Positions 8,801 to 16,259 of a DNA stretch of 37,688 bases are shown here, piece after piece (the first letter of the stretch is position 1; each line of letters starts with the position of its first letter). The position numbers and the translations under genes are program-made. The DNA is from Cryobacterium sp. Y57 (GTDB lineage: Bacteria > Actinomycetota > Actinomycetes > Actinomycetales > Microbacteriaceae), in NCBI RefSeq assembly GCF_002929505.1, contig NZ_PJJL01000056.1, forward strand, positions 26,513-64,200. Reading direction: 5' to 3'. The notes below the pieces were generated by a model. That model was not told the DNA's origin and did no database searches. It saw only the letters and a list, made by a program, of their open reading frames with translations.

Positions 8801-9464
8801 AACCAGGCAGACGGTTGTCGTTCCGGCAGCCGACCCGAACACACCGCTGGCTACCGACGCGTTCTCCCGCAGCCTGGCAACCGGCCTGGGCGCCGCCGAC
8901 ACAGGAGGAGCCTGGACGACGACCGGCACGGCATCGAATTACTCGGTCAGTGGTGGAGTCGGCCGCCTCAAGGCCGCCGCCGGAGCCACCGTCAATGCCT
9001 ACCTGTCGGGCGTGTCACTGCTCGACACCGACATGCTCGTCACAACAACCCTCCAGCAGGATGCGACCGGTTCCGGCGCGTACACGTCGCTGATCGGCCG
9101 CCGCGTCGGCACGGACGACTATCGGGTGCGCATGAAGAACCTGTCGACCGGAGTTGTGCAACTGCAACTCATGCGTGGTGCTATCAGCCTGAAGGCTCAG
9201 AACATTTCCGGCCTCACCTACACGACCGGAAGCGCGCTGCAACTGCGCGTCCAGGTCATCGGCTCGGCTCCGACGACAATTCGTGCCAAAGTTTGGGCCC
9301 TCGGCACGCTGGAACCCTTGGCGTGGCAGAGCACGGTGACGGATTCGACCGCTACGCTGCAGACGCCCGGTGCCGTTGGTCTGGCCTTCTACCTGGGGTC
9401 GACTGCCACAGTGACGCCCGTCACCGCGACTTTCGATGACCTGATCGTGAAGCGAGCCAGTTGA
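5886..9464 (+). CDS. Large secreted propeller-FN3-LamG-PKD-PKD protein
   Basis: The product has 1192 residues and starts at a GTG with AAGGA about seven bases upstream. A long n-region and signal peptide end near residue 56 (LVAQA). The propeller (~66-480) is colinear with the 1790 product, including EDCHGDTYS and HTHYCGN. An FN3 domain follows at ~483-575, then a LamG/concanavalin-like jelly roll at ~578-805 (FTLEAWVKT, WHHIVASV, LYVDG, IDEVAVYN). Two PKD domains lie at ~813-895 and ~898-978, each with a W(D/N)FGD core and an HSY strand. A C-terminal ~210-residue beta-rich domain looks like another jelly roll. No sorting signal is seen. Domains of this kind bind glycans, so a matrix or adhesin role is likely but unproven. 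Confidence 0.87.
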   Translation: MRLLPASRLHVNTTEATFSGAIRPNATRSLKVGWASLVTIITVLTSLLTVPLVAQADTSPVDAGTPLTVAADALPTTQINGVVWSQVIVGNTVYAGGEFTRARPAGSAAGVNEVVRNNLLAYNLSTGVLVESFNPDLNGAVRSLAASTDGTRLYAGGFFTTVGGVARYRLAAFDTVSGSLVSSWTPTVNASVKSLATFGDTVYVGGVFTTANGVARNQIAAFAASNGALRGWSGEPVGGSVNTMAVSPDGTKVLIGGSFTSYNGSDAPGYGMAATDAVTGASLPWAVNALIRNAGVNGAITSLTSSAAGAFGTGYDFGSGANFEGTFRVNWSDGSLIWMEDCHGDTYSAVPFGNVVYTTGHTHYCGNMGGPVETTPRSYHRTLTFSMAATGKLTPNAVGSYASFTGKPSPSILTFYPEINSGTFTGQGQGPWTITGDGQYLLYGGEFTNVNNKGQQGLVRFASTAIAPNKEGPRVANAAFASSAFVPTVDSLSAGTARIGWKAAYDRDNEQLSYEVLRDGVSVGTVTGLSTDWSRPAMGFTDTGLTSGQIYVYRVRVRDSFGNVKTGGPTSVTVSGSGGYSAYAKAVQSDSPSSYWPLGESSGTTAYDWAAASNETAGTGVIRNVPGALAADSGTASRFSGTTVGTAASSAFETPRGAFTLEAWVKTTTTKGGKIIGLGNSATGASTAYDRQIYMDNVGRLWFGVKPGILRTVNTTAAYNNGQWHHIVASVGAAGMSLYVDGALAAQRTDTTSAAPVQGYWRIGGDNLSGWTSRPTSDYIDADIDEVAVYNTALGASAIARHNSIGRFGPPANVAPMASFSSAITYRDLSVDATGSTDPDGSIAGYAWDFGDNSTTTGATATHSYAAAGSYVVTLIVTDNSGASTVTTRTVDATEPPANALPIAAFSYQATPLTVAVDASTSVDSDGTITGYSWNFGDGGSGSGVTAAHSYAVEGVYDVTLAVTDNSSATAQTRQTVVVPAADPNTPLATDAFSRSLATGLGAADTGGAWTTTGTASNYSVSGGVGRLKAAAGATVNAYLSGVSLLDTDMLVTTTLQQDATGSGAYTSLIGRRVGTDDYRVRMKNLSTGVVQLQLMRGAISLKAQNISGLTYTTGSALQLRVQVIGSAPTTIRAKVWALGTLEPLAWQSTVTDSTATLQTPGAVGLAFYLGSTATVTPVTATFDDLIVKRAS

Positions 9465-9542
9465 ACCGTGGCCCGGTCTTGAGCTCGTCGTTCGCACACG
9501 GACTGAACAGCACTTTTCTTACCGTTACAGAAGGGATTGGCC

Positions 9543-10517
9543 ATGTCACTTGTCAATCGATCCACAGGTGACCCGCGCGTAGTGATCGCGGTGCTGACCT
9601 ATCGACGCCCGGCCGACCTTGAGGAGCTCCTGCCCGAACTGCTGGATCAGGCCGGTATGGTGCTGGCACCGGTGGAGATCATCGTCATCGACAATGATCC
9701 TGATGCCGGAGCTCGCACCCTCGTGACCGACATCAGGTGGGTAGAAGCTGGAGAGCCCGCATCGACCGGGGGGACGCCGATTCGATACGTGCACGAACCC
9801 ACCCCGGGTATCGCCTCGGCGCGCAATAGAGCGCTGCAGGAAGGCCAGGGTGCCGACCTGCTGATCTTCATCGACGATGATGAACGACCCAGCAGCCACT
9901 GGCTCGTGCAGTTGCTCGATACCTATTCGACCTATCGGCCCGCGGCCGTCGTTGGCCCGGTGCTGTCGCAGTACGACATCGAACCGGACCAGTGGATTCG
10001 GGCCGGTGGCTTCTTCGAACGCCGCCGGTTCACTACAGGCACGCCAGTATCGCTTGCGGCAACGAATAATCTGCTTCTCGATCTGGCCCAGGTGCGTCGG
10101 CTGGAGCTCAGCTTTGATGAACGGTTCGGGCTGTCAGGCGGGTCGGACTCGTTGTTCACCCGGCAGCTGCACCAGCGCGGCGGACAGATGATCTGGTGCG
10201 ATGAAGCCATCGTCATCGATATAGTTCCGGCGGATCGTCTCACCCGGGAGTGGGTGCTGCAACGGGCATTTCGCATGGGTAACACCTGGAGTCGTATCAA
10301 CCTCGATGACACTGAACCTGCCAAACGGGTGCTGGTGCGGATAAACCTGCAAGCGCGTGGCGCCGCGCGGCTGTGCGGGGGGATCGTGCGATACATCGCC
10401 GGATCCCTCGTCGGGCAGCTCCCCTTGCGCGCCCGCGGGCTGCGCACAGCCGCCCGCGGTGCCGGGATGCTGGCCGGTTCGGTGGGCTCGGTCTACCACG
10501 AGTACAAGCGTGGCTAG
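9543..10517 (+). CDS. GT2-family glycosyltransferase
   Basis: This is a 324-residue inverting GT-A enzyme. It has VVIAVLTYRRPADLEELL at the N-terminus, IIVIDNDP, PGIASARNRAL, and the metal-binding DxD in LIFIDDDERPS. GLSGGSDSLFTRQL follows in the acceptor half, with the catalytic acidic position typical of GT2. The ATG at 9543 is chosen over an upstream in-frame TTG because AGAAGGGA sits seven bases before it. The C-terminal ~80 residues are basic and amphipathic and may sit on the membrane. The stop overlaps the next glycosyltransferase start by eight bases, so the two are coupled. Confidence 0.87.
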   Translation: MSLVNRSTGDPRVVIAVLTYRRPADLEELLPELLDQAGMVLAPVEIIVIDNDPDAGARTLVTDIRWVEAGEPASTGGTPIRYVHEPTPGIASARNRALQEGQGADLLIFIDDDERPSSHWLVQLLDTYSTYRPAAVVGPVLSQYDIEPDQWIRAGGFFERRRFTTGTPVSLAATNNLLLDLAQVRRLELSFDERFGLSGGSDSLFTRQLHQRGGQMIWCDEAIVIDIVPADRLTREWVLQRAFRMGNTWSRINLDDTEPAKRVLVRINLQARGAARLCGGIVRYIAGSLVGQLPLRARGLRTAARGAGMLAGSVGSVYHEYKRG

Positions 10518-11589
10518 CGGTCGAATTCTGACCGACCGGGCACGGCTGTACCGTACGCTGCGCAGCGCCCACCTGGAACGAGCACATGCGTTGCCGCCGG
10601 CCGCCATTCTGTTCCGAATCAAAAGGTATGACTTTCACGAGGAACTGGCGACGGGCCTGGTGCTCGTGCAGGCTCACCCCGTACGCGCCGCGTGGTTGCT
10701 GGCTCACTCCTCGGTCACGACGCTGGAAATTGGCGAACCGCTCATGCTCTCGAGCGTCTGGGCCAGCACGCTGGCGATCAGCGCCCTGCGCCTTCGTGCG
10801 CTGATCGGCGGTAGCCGAGCAAGCATCGTGTGTTACGCCTTGGAAAATGCAGACCCGTTCCAACGCCCGCTCGAGATCCGGGCGCGACTGCGTCGCGGTC
10901 TCAACGGCGTTGCAGCCCGCTTCGTCTGGCGGCAGACCGACCGCATCGTTTTCGGAACGGAGGCGGCCCGGGCCACGTACCGCACAGCCCTGCCCAAACC
11001 TGCCCGGGATGCCGTCTTGGTCGTTATTCCCGCGTTGCCAGCCACATGCACCTGCAGCACTGACGGCGATCCTGAGGTGAACCGGGTGGTTTTTCTTGGA
11101 GCATTCGCCCAGCGTAAAGGGTTGCCAAGTCTTCTCGCAGCTTGGCCTCTCGTGACCACAGCGCTGCCCGAGGCCCGCCTCACGCTGATCGGTAAGGGTG
11201 CGCTGGAGAATCAGGCGCGGCAGGCCGTCGCCAGCGACCCAACGATCGAGCTTGTCATCGACCCGCTGCGCAGCGAGATTCACCGACAGTTGCGTCGTGC
11301 CAGCGTGCTGGCCCTGCCCAGCCAGCCGACCGCCACGTGGCGTGAGCAGGTCGGTCTGCCGATCGTTGAGGGTCTCGCGCACAACTGCTCGATTGTGACC
11401 ACCACCGAAACCGGGCTTGCGTCCTGGCTTGAGGAGCACGGCCACGAGGTGGTCGCGCCGGGCTGCACGCCGGAGCTGCTGGCGGATGCCATCCTGCGCG
11501 CGCTGCAGGCACCTCGCCCCGCAGCGGAAGATCTGCCGGCCATCGATGGCCGACTCGCCGCCGACGCCTGGCTATTTGTTGGCGTCTGA
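10510..11589 (+). CDS. GT4-like glycosyltransferase
   Basis: The product has 359 residues from the GTG at 10510, which overlaps the end of the GT2 gene by eight bases. The frame stays open further upstream, but that part is antisense-like filler inside the GT2 gene. The C-terminal half has VVFLGAFAQRKGL, LTLIGKG, a SEIHRQLRRASVLALPSQ segment and GLPIVEGLAHNCSIVTT, the GT-B GT4 donor-binding layout with EQVGLPIVEG as the E-x-E-type element. The N-terminal half is more divergent. It is probably co-translated with the GT2 enzyme and acts on the same oligosaccharide. The specificity is unknown. Confidence 0.83.
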   Translation: MASGRILTDRARLYRTLRSAHLERAHALPPAAILFRIKRYDFHEELATGLVLVQAHPVRAAWLLAHSSVTTLEIGEPLMLSSVWASTLAISALRLRALIGGSRASIVCYALENADPFQRPLEIRARLRRGLNGVAARFVWRQTDRIVFGTEAARATYRTALPKPARDAVLVVIPALPATCTCSTDGDPEVNRVVFLGAFAQRKGLPSLLAAWPLVTTALPEARLTLIGKGALENQARQAVASDPTIELVIDPLRSEIHRQLRRASVLALPSQPTATWREQVGLPIVEGLAHNCSIVTTTETGLASWLEEHGHEVVAPGCTPELLADAILRALQAPRPAAEDLPAIDGRLAADAWLFVGV

Positions 11590-11630
11590 GCGCCCAGCGG
11601 CCGATCGTGGGCCAGTCGATCTCGCTCGGT

Positions 11631-12641
11631 TCAGCGTGAGCGGACTGACCGAATGGCCCGGCCATAGGCCTCGACGTGATCGGCGGCTCCGACCGACCAC
11701 CGGCGGCGCGAGAGGTCGGGCGCGGGGGCGCTCCGAGGCCGCCGAGCGCGCGAGAGCGCATCGGCCAGAACCTCTGCGCTCAGCGGCCCGGTGTAGGTGA
11801 GCACCCAATCAAAGCCGACCTCGCTGGCCAGCGCGGTGGTTACCGCGTTCTCTGGTACCAATACTGCCCGGTCGAGCGAGAGAGCCAGCAGAGCTGCGCC
11901 GGAGTTGTGCATCTCGGTGTAGGGCAACACGACCAGTTCGGCTGCATGGATGGCGTCGGCCAGTTCGGCATCACTCGCGTGGCGCAGCATGAAATCGATG
12001 CGCGGGTCGCCGTCCGCCGTCTGCTGCAGCCGCTTTGCCAGATCGCGTGTTTGGGGAGCACCGACAATATGCAGCGTCACTAGCGGATCGTCCAGGGCCG
12101 CGGTGCCCAGCTGGCGAAAAGCGTGCACCAGGGTGTCCACACCCTTGTAGGGGCGAATGAGTCCGAAGTAAAGCAACCGACCAGGCACGGGCGCGCCCGA
12201 CATCAGGTCACCGTACCAGTCTTGGTAATCGCCGTGCGGGATGGTGTGTTCGAGCGCGTCAGCGGGCACCGGGGTGAATGAATTGAGCCTGATCCACAGG
12301 GTGGTGCGCTGGTCGAACCGTTCGAGTAAACGTCGGTCATGCTGGGGTGAGAGCTCATGGCTGCGCACGTTGTGCAGCGTTCGCACCACCGCGGTGCGAC
12401 GCAGGCGGAGCCGCATTAGAAACAGGCGGAACAACAGGCGTCTGGCTAGCGCCCGGGCCGGTGTTCGACCCTGCACGAGAATCTCCGGCCAGTGTACGTG
12501 GAACACGTCGTAACGGCTGGTGAGCGCCCGGCGCCAGGTGAAGCCGAGCACCTCGACGTGCGGGCTGAGCGAGCGGCTCAATTGCAGCAGGTAGGGATTC
12601 GTCGTAGTGCGACCCTCCGGAAAAGATTGGAGGACCCGCAC
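11631..12641 (-). CDS. GT4-type glycosyltransferase (GumH/AceA-like)
   Basis: This 336-residue GT-B protein has YDVFHVHWPEIL near residue 45 and RTAVVRTLHNVRSHE near 85, both typical N-domain motifs. LLYFGLIRPYKGVDTLVHAF follows, then VLPYTEMHNSGAALLALS in the donor site. The GTG start shares one base with the preceding stop (TAGTG), so translation depends on coupling to the Wzc-like gene. It is the last gene of the five-gene minus-strand polysaccharide operon. Mannosyl- or glucosyl-transfer is plausible, but the sugar cannot be read from the sequence. Confidence 0.84.
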   Translation of the reverse strand: MRVLQSFPEGRTTTNPYLLQLSRSLSPHVEVLGFTWRRALTSRYDVFHVHWPEILVQGRTPARALARRLLFRLFLMRLRLRRTAVVRTLHNVRSHELSPQHDRRLLERFDQRTTLWIRLNSFTPVPADALEHTIPHGDYQDWYGDLMSGAPVPGRLLYFGLIRPYKGVDTLVHAFRQLGTAALDDPLVTLHIVGAPQTRDLAKRLQQTADGDPRIDFMLRHASDAELADAIHAAELVVLPYTEMHNSGAALLALSLDRAVLVPENAVTTALASEVGFDWVLTYTGPLSAEVLADALSRARRPRSAPAPDLSRRRWSVGAADHVEAYGRAIRSVRSR

Positions 12642-14119
12642 TACGACGACCGGGTCGATTCCGACGTGTGAGAGTTGCGACGGCCCGTCTCATCAAAGGT
12701 GGTGCGAGGCGCTCGTGTGGCCGTGACCCGGTTGGTCGTTTCCGGAGTCAGCGCGGCAGTGCGAGTCGTTGGGGCGAGCGGCCCGTAGTACACCTCAGCG
12801 CGACGCTCCCGCACTTGGTTGAGGACGATGCCGAGAATGCGCGCATTGACGGCTTCGAGCGACTCCAGCGTGGTGGCCAGCTGTTGGCGGGTGGTCGCCT
12901 TGTAACGAGCGACCACGATGGCACCGTCGGTGAGATGTGACAGACCGAGGGCGTCGGTGGCCGGCAGCAGGGGCGGGGAATCGACGACGATGAAGTCATA
13001 CTCGAGCAGTAGGCGCTGCATCAGGGTTTTCATTGCGGCCGAACCGAGCAACTGTCCGGGGTTGGGCGGCACAGCGCCGGAGGGCAACACGTCGATGCCA
13101 TTCGACCAGCGCACGATGGCATCGTCGGGTCCGACGTCGCCGAGCAGAACGGTTGTCAGTCCGACGTCGCCTTCGAGATCACACAGCTCGGCGATCGACG
13201 GGCGACGTAGGTCGGCATCAATCAGGAGTACGCGCGACGAGCGTTCCGCCATGGCGAGGGCAAGGTTGATCGCGGTCGTGGATTTGCCATCACGCGTCAC
13301 CGCGGACGTAACCACGGCGCTGCGCGGCGGGCTGTCCACGTCGATGAATTCCAGGTTGGCCCGCACCCGCCGATACGCTTCAGCCAGGGCACTGTGTGGC
13401 ATCACTCGCATGACCAGGCCTGCTGGATCGGAGCGCTTCTTACGACCGACCTTTCCAAGCAGCGGATCGGAGGAGACCCGATCGAGGTCCTTCTCTGTGC
13501 TCACCCGGGTATCGAACACCTCGCGGGCCAGGGCGTACAGCACGCCGAGAACGAGCCCGATCAGCAGTCCGGTGATGACGATCAGCTGCGTATTCGGTGC
13601 AAACGGGCTGCCCGGCAGTTGAGCAGGAGAAACCGTGTCGACAGTGATCGACGGCAAGTTGTTGGGCCCTTTTGGCGCCAGATTCCCTACCGCAATGGCG
13701 AGGGAATCGGAGACAGCATCAGCGAGGGCCACGGCCTGCGTCGATGACCGGCTGGTAACGGTGATGTTGATAAACACCGTGTTGAGGGGAATCTCCGCAG
13801 TGACGCGGGAGGCCAGGTCCTGCGTGGAAATATCCAATCCGAGCTTGCTGATCACCGGCCCCAGAACGGTTGGTGTCGTGGCGAGTTGCGCGTAGGACTG
13901 CACAAGGTTTTGAGTAAAGGTCGATGACTGCAGCAGCTCGCTGGTCGTCGCACCCCGGTCACTCGTCACGAAGACACTGTTGGTTGCCTGGTACTGCGCC
14001 GGAAGTGTGGCCGCGTAGCCCCACGCCACCGCGCCGCCGAGGAGGGCCACAATAGCGATGAGCAACCACCGCCTCGTGATGGTCCTCAGATAGTCGATTG
14101 GTTCCACAGCTTTCTCCAT
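12641..14119 (-). CDS. Wzz/Wzc-type polysaccharide chain-length protein with BY-kinase domain
   Basis: The product has 492 residues. A Wzz domain is flanked by membrane helices at ~18-38 and ~178-200. The C-terminal bacterial tyrosine-kinase domain (~235-445) has Walker A GKSTT with Lys279, Walker A' LLIDADLRRP and Walker B FIVVDSPP. The usual PGEGKS before the lysine is replaced by VTRDGKS. The C-terminal tail carries only one tyrosine pair (Tyr444-445) instead of a cluster. In the family, this kinase autophosphorylates and controls export and chain length of capsule or exopolysaccharide. It sits mid-operon, 91 bases after the CDP-alcohol phosphotransferase, and overlaps the next gene by one base. 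Confidence 0.9.
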   Translation of the reverse strand: MEKAVEPIDYLRTITRRWLLIAIVALLGGAVAWGYAATLPAQYQATNSVFVTSDRGATTSELLQSSTFTQNLVQSYAQLATTPTVLGPVISKLGLDISTQDLASRVTAEIPLNTVFINITVTSRSSTQAVALADAVSDSLAIAVGNLAPKGPNNLPSITVDTVSPAQLPGSPFAPNTQLIVITGLLIGLVLGVLYALAREVFDTRVSTEKDLDRVSSDPLLGKVGRKKRSDPAGLVMRVMPHSALAEAYRRVRANLEFIDVDSPPRSAVVTSAVTRDGKSTTAINLALAMAERSSRVLLIDADLRRPSIAELCDLEGDVGLTTVLLGDVGPDDAIVRWSNGIDVLPSGAVPPNPGQLLGSAAMKTLMQRLLLEYDFIVVDSPPLLPATDALGLSHLTDGAIVVARYKATTRQQLATTLESLEAVNARILGIVLNQVRERRAEVYYGPLAPTTRTAALTPETTNRVTATRAPRTTFDETGRRNSHTSESTRSS

Positions 14120-14210
14120 CCGGTTGCGCCCACACTACAATCAAGGTGATCAAAACTCACGTCTGAATGCGTGAAAAAGCATCCCCAGAACTGGGCACAC
14201 GACAAAGTTG

Positions 14211-15008
14211 TTACGTTCTCACCGCAGATGTCGGCTTCGGTCGGGCAACTTCCGGACGTCCCAGCGCGGACATATCGCGAAACCATTTTCCCAGCGCCAG
14301 GGCGAGATAAAGCGCATTGGCCACGAAAAGCACGCTGTACAGGCCGAAAAACGCCAACGGGGCGCCCAGCAACACGAAGGCGAGACACAGCACTCCGTAG
14401 TCGGTCGGCAGACCAAGAAATGACCGTAACGCGGAGCGGGGCGCGGTGGAAGGCGCCGCCGTCGGCGCGTGCTTGGCCTTGAGCAGGTCGTTCAGAATCA
14501 TTGCGAAGAACGACACGGCAGCCACAACCGCAAACCCGACGGGCACGAGTAGCCACGTCGAGTCGGACAGTGGAAAATGTGTGAACATCGTGATGAGCAC
14601 CGCTAGATGCAAGGTTGAGATCTTGATGGAGTCAACGACGTGGTCGAGCCATTCCCCCGAGGGGGAACCGCCACCGCGCAACCTGGCGACCTGGCCGTCG
14701 GCCGAGTCGAAGGCATACCCGATGGCGAGCAGCAGCCACACGACGAGCCCGAGCCACCAGCTCGGCTCACCGATGGCCAGTAGTCCGATCGCGCAGAACG
14801 TGAACCCCGCGCTGACGGCGGTGACGTTGTTGGGGGTCAAGCCCAGACGAAACGCGCCCGCCGCGAGGTAGCGACCGACGCGGCGGTTCACGTAGACCGA
14901 ATAGGGCGGTGCGCCGCGCGCCGCCGTCTTCTGGGCGGAGGACAAACGCTGCACGGTGTCAGAGTACGTTTCGGTCGAACGAGCGATTCGAGCCGAGGTG
15001 CTGGTCAT
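14211..15008 (-). CDS. CDP-alcohol phosphatidyltransferase-family membrane enzyme
   Basis: The product has 265 residues. The full family motif D-x2-D-G-x2-A-R-x8-G-x3-D-x3-D is present at Asp101, Asp104, Gly105, Arg109, Gly118, Asp122 and Asp126. Several hydrophobic helices surround it. The enzyme moves a phospho-alcohol between a CDP-linked donor and an acceptor alcohol, or makes a phospholipid headgroup. The ATG at 15008 is chosen because it overlaps the upstream stop as ATGA and has AGGGGG about nine bases before it. An upstream in-frame start lies inside the neighbouring gene. Placement in a polysaccharide operon, with a CDP-forming enzyme at 1029, suggests decoration of the glycan or its lipid carrier. 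Ordinary phospholipid synthesis is the alternative. Confidence 0.87.
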   Translation of the reverse strand: MTSTSARIARSTETYSDTVQRLSSAQKTAARGAPPYSVYVNRRVGRYLAAGAFRLGLTPNNVTAVSAGFTFCAIGLLAIGEPSWWLGLVVWLLLAIGYAFDSADGQVARLRGGGSPSGEWLDHVVDSIKISTLHLAVLITMFTHFPLSDSTWLLVPVGFAVVAAVSFFAMILNDLLKAKHAPTAAPSTAPRSALRSFLGLPTDYGVLCLAFVLLGAPLAFFGLYSVLFVANALYLALALGKWFRDMSALGRPEVARPKPTSAVRT

Positions 15009-16258
15009 GAGGTGATCCCCCTGGATAGTGCGGTTGACGGTTGCGTGCTCAGGCTGTCGGAACAGCTCCACATCGATACCCCGGCCCTACCGGTGCTTTG
15101 ACGGTGGGTGCTGTAGCCGACGGCTACGCGCCGGGCGAGTTGTTCGTAACTGTCCGTGACGCTGTCCCAGTTGTAGAGTTCCTCGGCGCGTCGTTGCAGC
15201 GCCGCGGCAACTTCGGCCACGCACTCCGGGTTTAGTTCGGCATCTTCGAGCAAGGAACGCAGGGACTCCGCCTGTGCGAAGTAGGCACCGTTGACACCGA
15301 GGACCTCACGATTGAAGACGACGTCCCACGCGATGACCTTGGTGCCGGCACCCATCGCCCGCAACAGCGACGGGTTCGTTCCGCCGACCGAATGACCGTG
15401 CAGGTAGGTGCTGGCATGAGTGTAGAGCTGGTCAAGCTGATCCTGGTCCCACACGCTGCCAAGCATGCGAATGCGGGAATCAGATGCGGCGAGGTCGCTG
15501 ATACGGGTGATGTGGTTGGCTGCGTATGGCGCAGAGCCGACGACGACGAGTGGTAGGCGGGCGCCGCTGGCCCGATATCCTTCCACGATGACGTCGACGT
15601 GGTTTTCCGGTTCGAACCGGGCGACGACGAGATGATAGCCGCCGGCGCGAAGACCGAGTTCGGCGAGGCGATCGGTCGGGGTGTCCTTCAGGATTCGGGT
15701 GCCGTAGGAGATCAATTCGGTTGGAATGGAGAATTCGTCCCGGTAGTAGTCGACGATGCCTTGTGCGTCAGCGATGAGGGCATCAGCTTCGCGCACCGAT
15801 ACTTCCTCGGCCCAGCGGTAGTAGCGCCGTCCCGCGCCACCCCATTTGTCGCGCTTCCATTCCAGGCCGTCGACGTGCACGACGCTGGGGATTCCGCGGA
15901 GGCGCAACAGTGGCACAAAGGGGGCGTTGGCCGCGTTGAAGACAAACGCGACATCGGCCGGACGGTGCAGGGTGGCGTGCAAGACCGAGAGTCCGGTGTG
16001 GCTCAGGGTCTCGAGAATCTTATGGCGCAATGCGGGCAGCTCCACGAGTTTCATGCCGAGGTACTCTTTTGATACCGGCTGGGCGGCGCGGCGGCAGTAG
16101 ACGGTGACGTCGTGGCCCCGGTCGACAAGGCGGCGACCGATCTCCTCGATGGCGGTTTCAAATCCGCCGTAGGCGGCGGGCACTCCGCGGGTACCGATCA
16201 TTGCGATGCTCAGACGCCGGTGGTTGGTGGGTGCAGTGTGTTCGGTCCCCGCGGTCAT
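15005..16258 (-). CDS. DUF1972/GT4 glycosyltransferase
   Basis: This 417-residue enzyme has the DUF1972 N-terminal signature IGTRGVPAAYGGFETAIEE at ~21-39, found in rhamnosyl- and glucosyl-transferases of O-antigen and exopolysaccharide loci. A GT4 C-terminal half has LVVARFEPENHVDVIVEGY and HGHSVGGTNPSLLRAMGAG. The last ~40 residues are Ser/Thr-rich and not part of the fold. The start is one base after the upstream stop, and the stop overlaps the next start as ATGA, so all three genes are coupled. It probably adds the second sugar to the lipid-linked primer made by the upstream transferase (inference from gene order). Confidence 0.88.
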   Translation of the reverse strand: MTAGTEHTAPTNHRRLSIAMIGTRGVPAAYGGFETAIEEIGRRLVDRGHDVTVYCRRAAQPVSKEYLGMKLVELPALRHKILETLSHTGLSVLHATLHRPADVAFVFNAANAPFVPLLRLRGIPSVVHVDGLEWKRDKWGGAGRRYYRWAEEVSVREADALIADAQGIVDYYRDEFSIPTELISYGTRILKDTPTDRLAELGLRAGGYHLVVARFEPENHVDVIVEGYRASGARLPLVVVGSAPYAANHITRISDLAASDSRIRMLGSVWDQDQLDQLYTHASTYLHGHSVGGTNPSLLRAMGAGTKVIAWDVVFNREVLGVNGAYFAQAESLRSLLEDAELNPECVAEVAAALQRRAEELYNWDSVTDSYEQLARRVAVGYSTHRQSTGRAGVSMWSCSDSLSTQPSTALSRGITS

Positions 16259-16259
16259 G

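Noticed and set aside
10357..10509. Upstream extension of the GT4-like gene
   Set aside because: It overlaps the GT2 coding sequence in another frame. The GTG at 10510 gives the usual short overlap and a plausible N-terminus.
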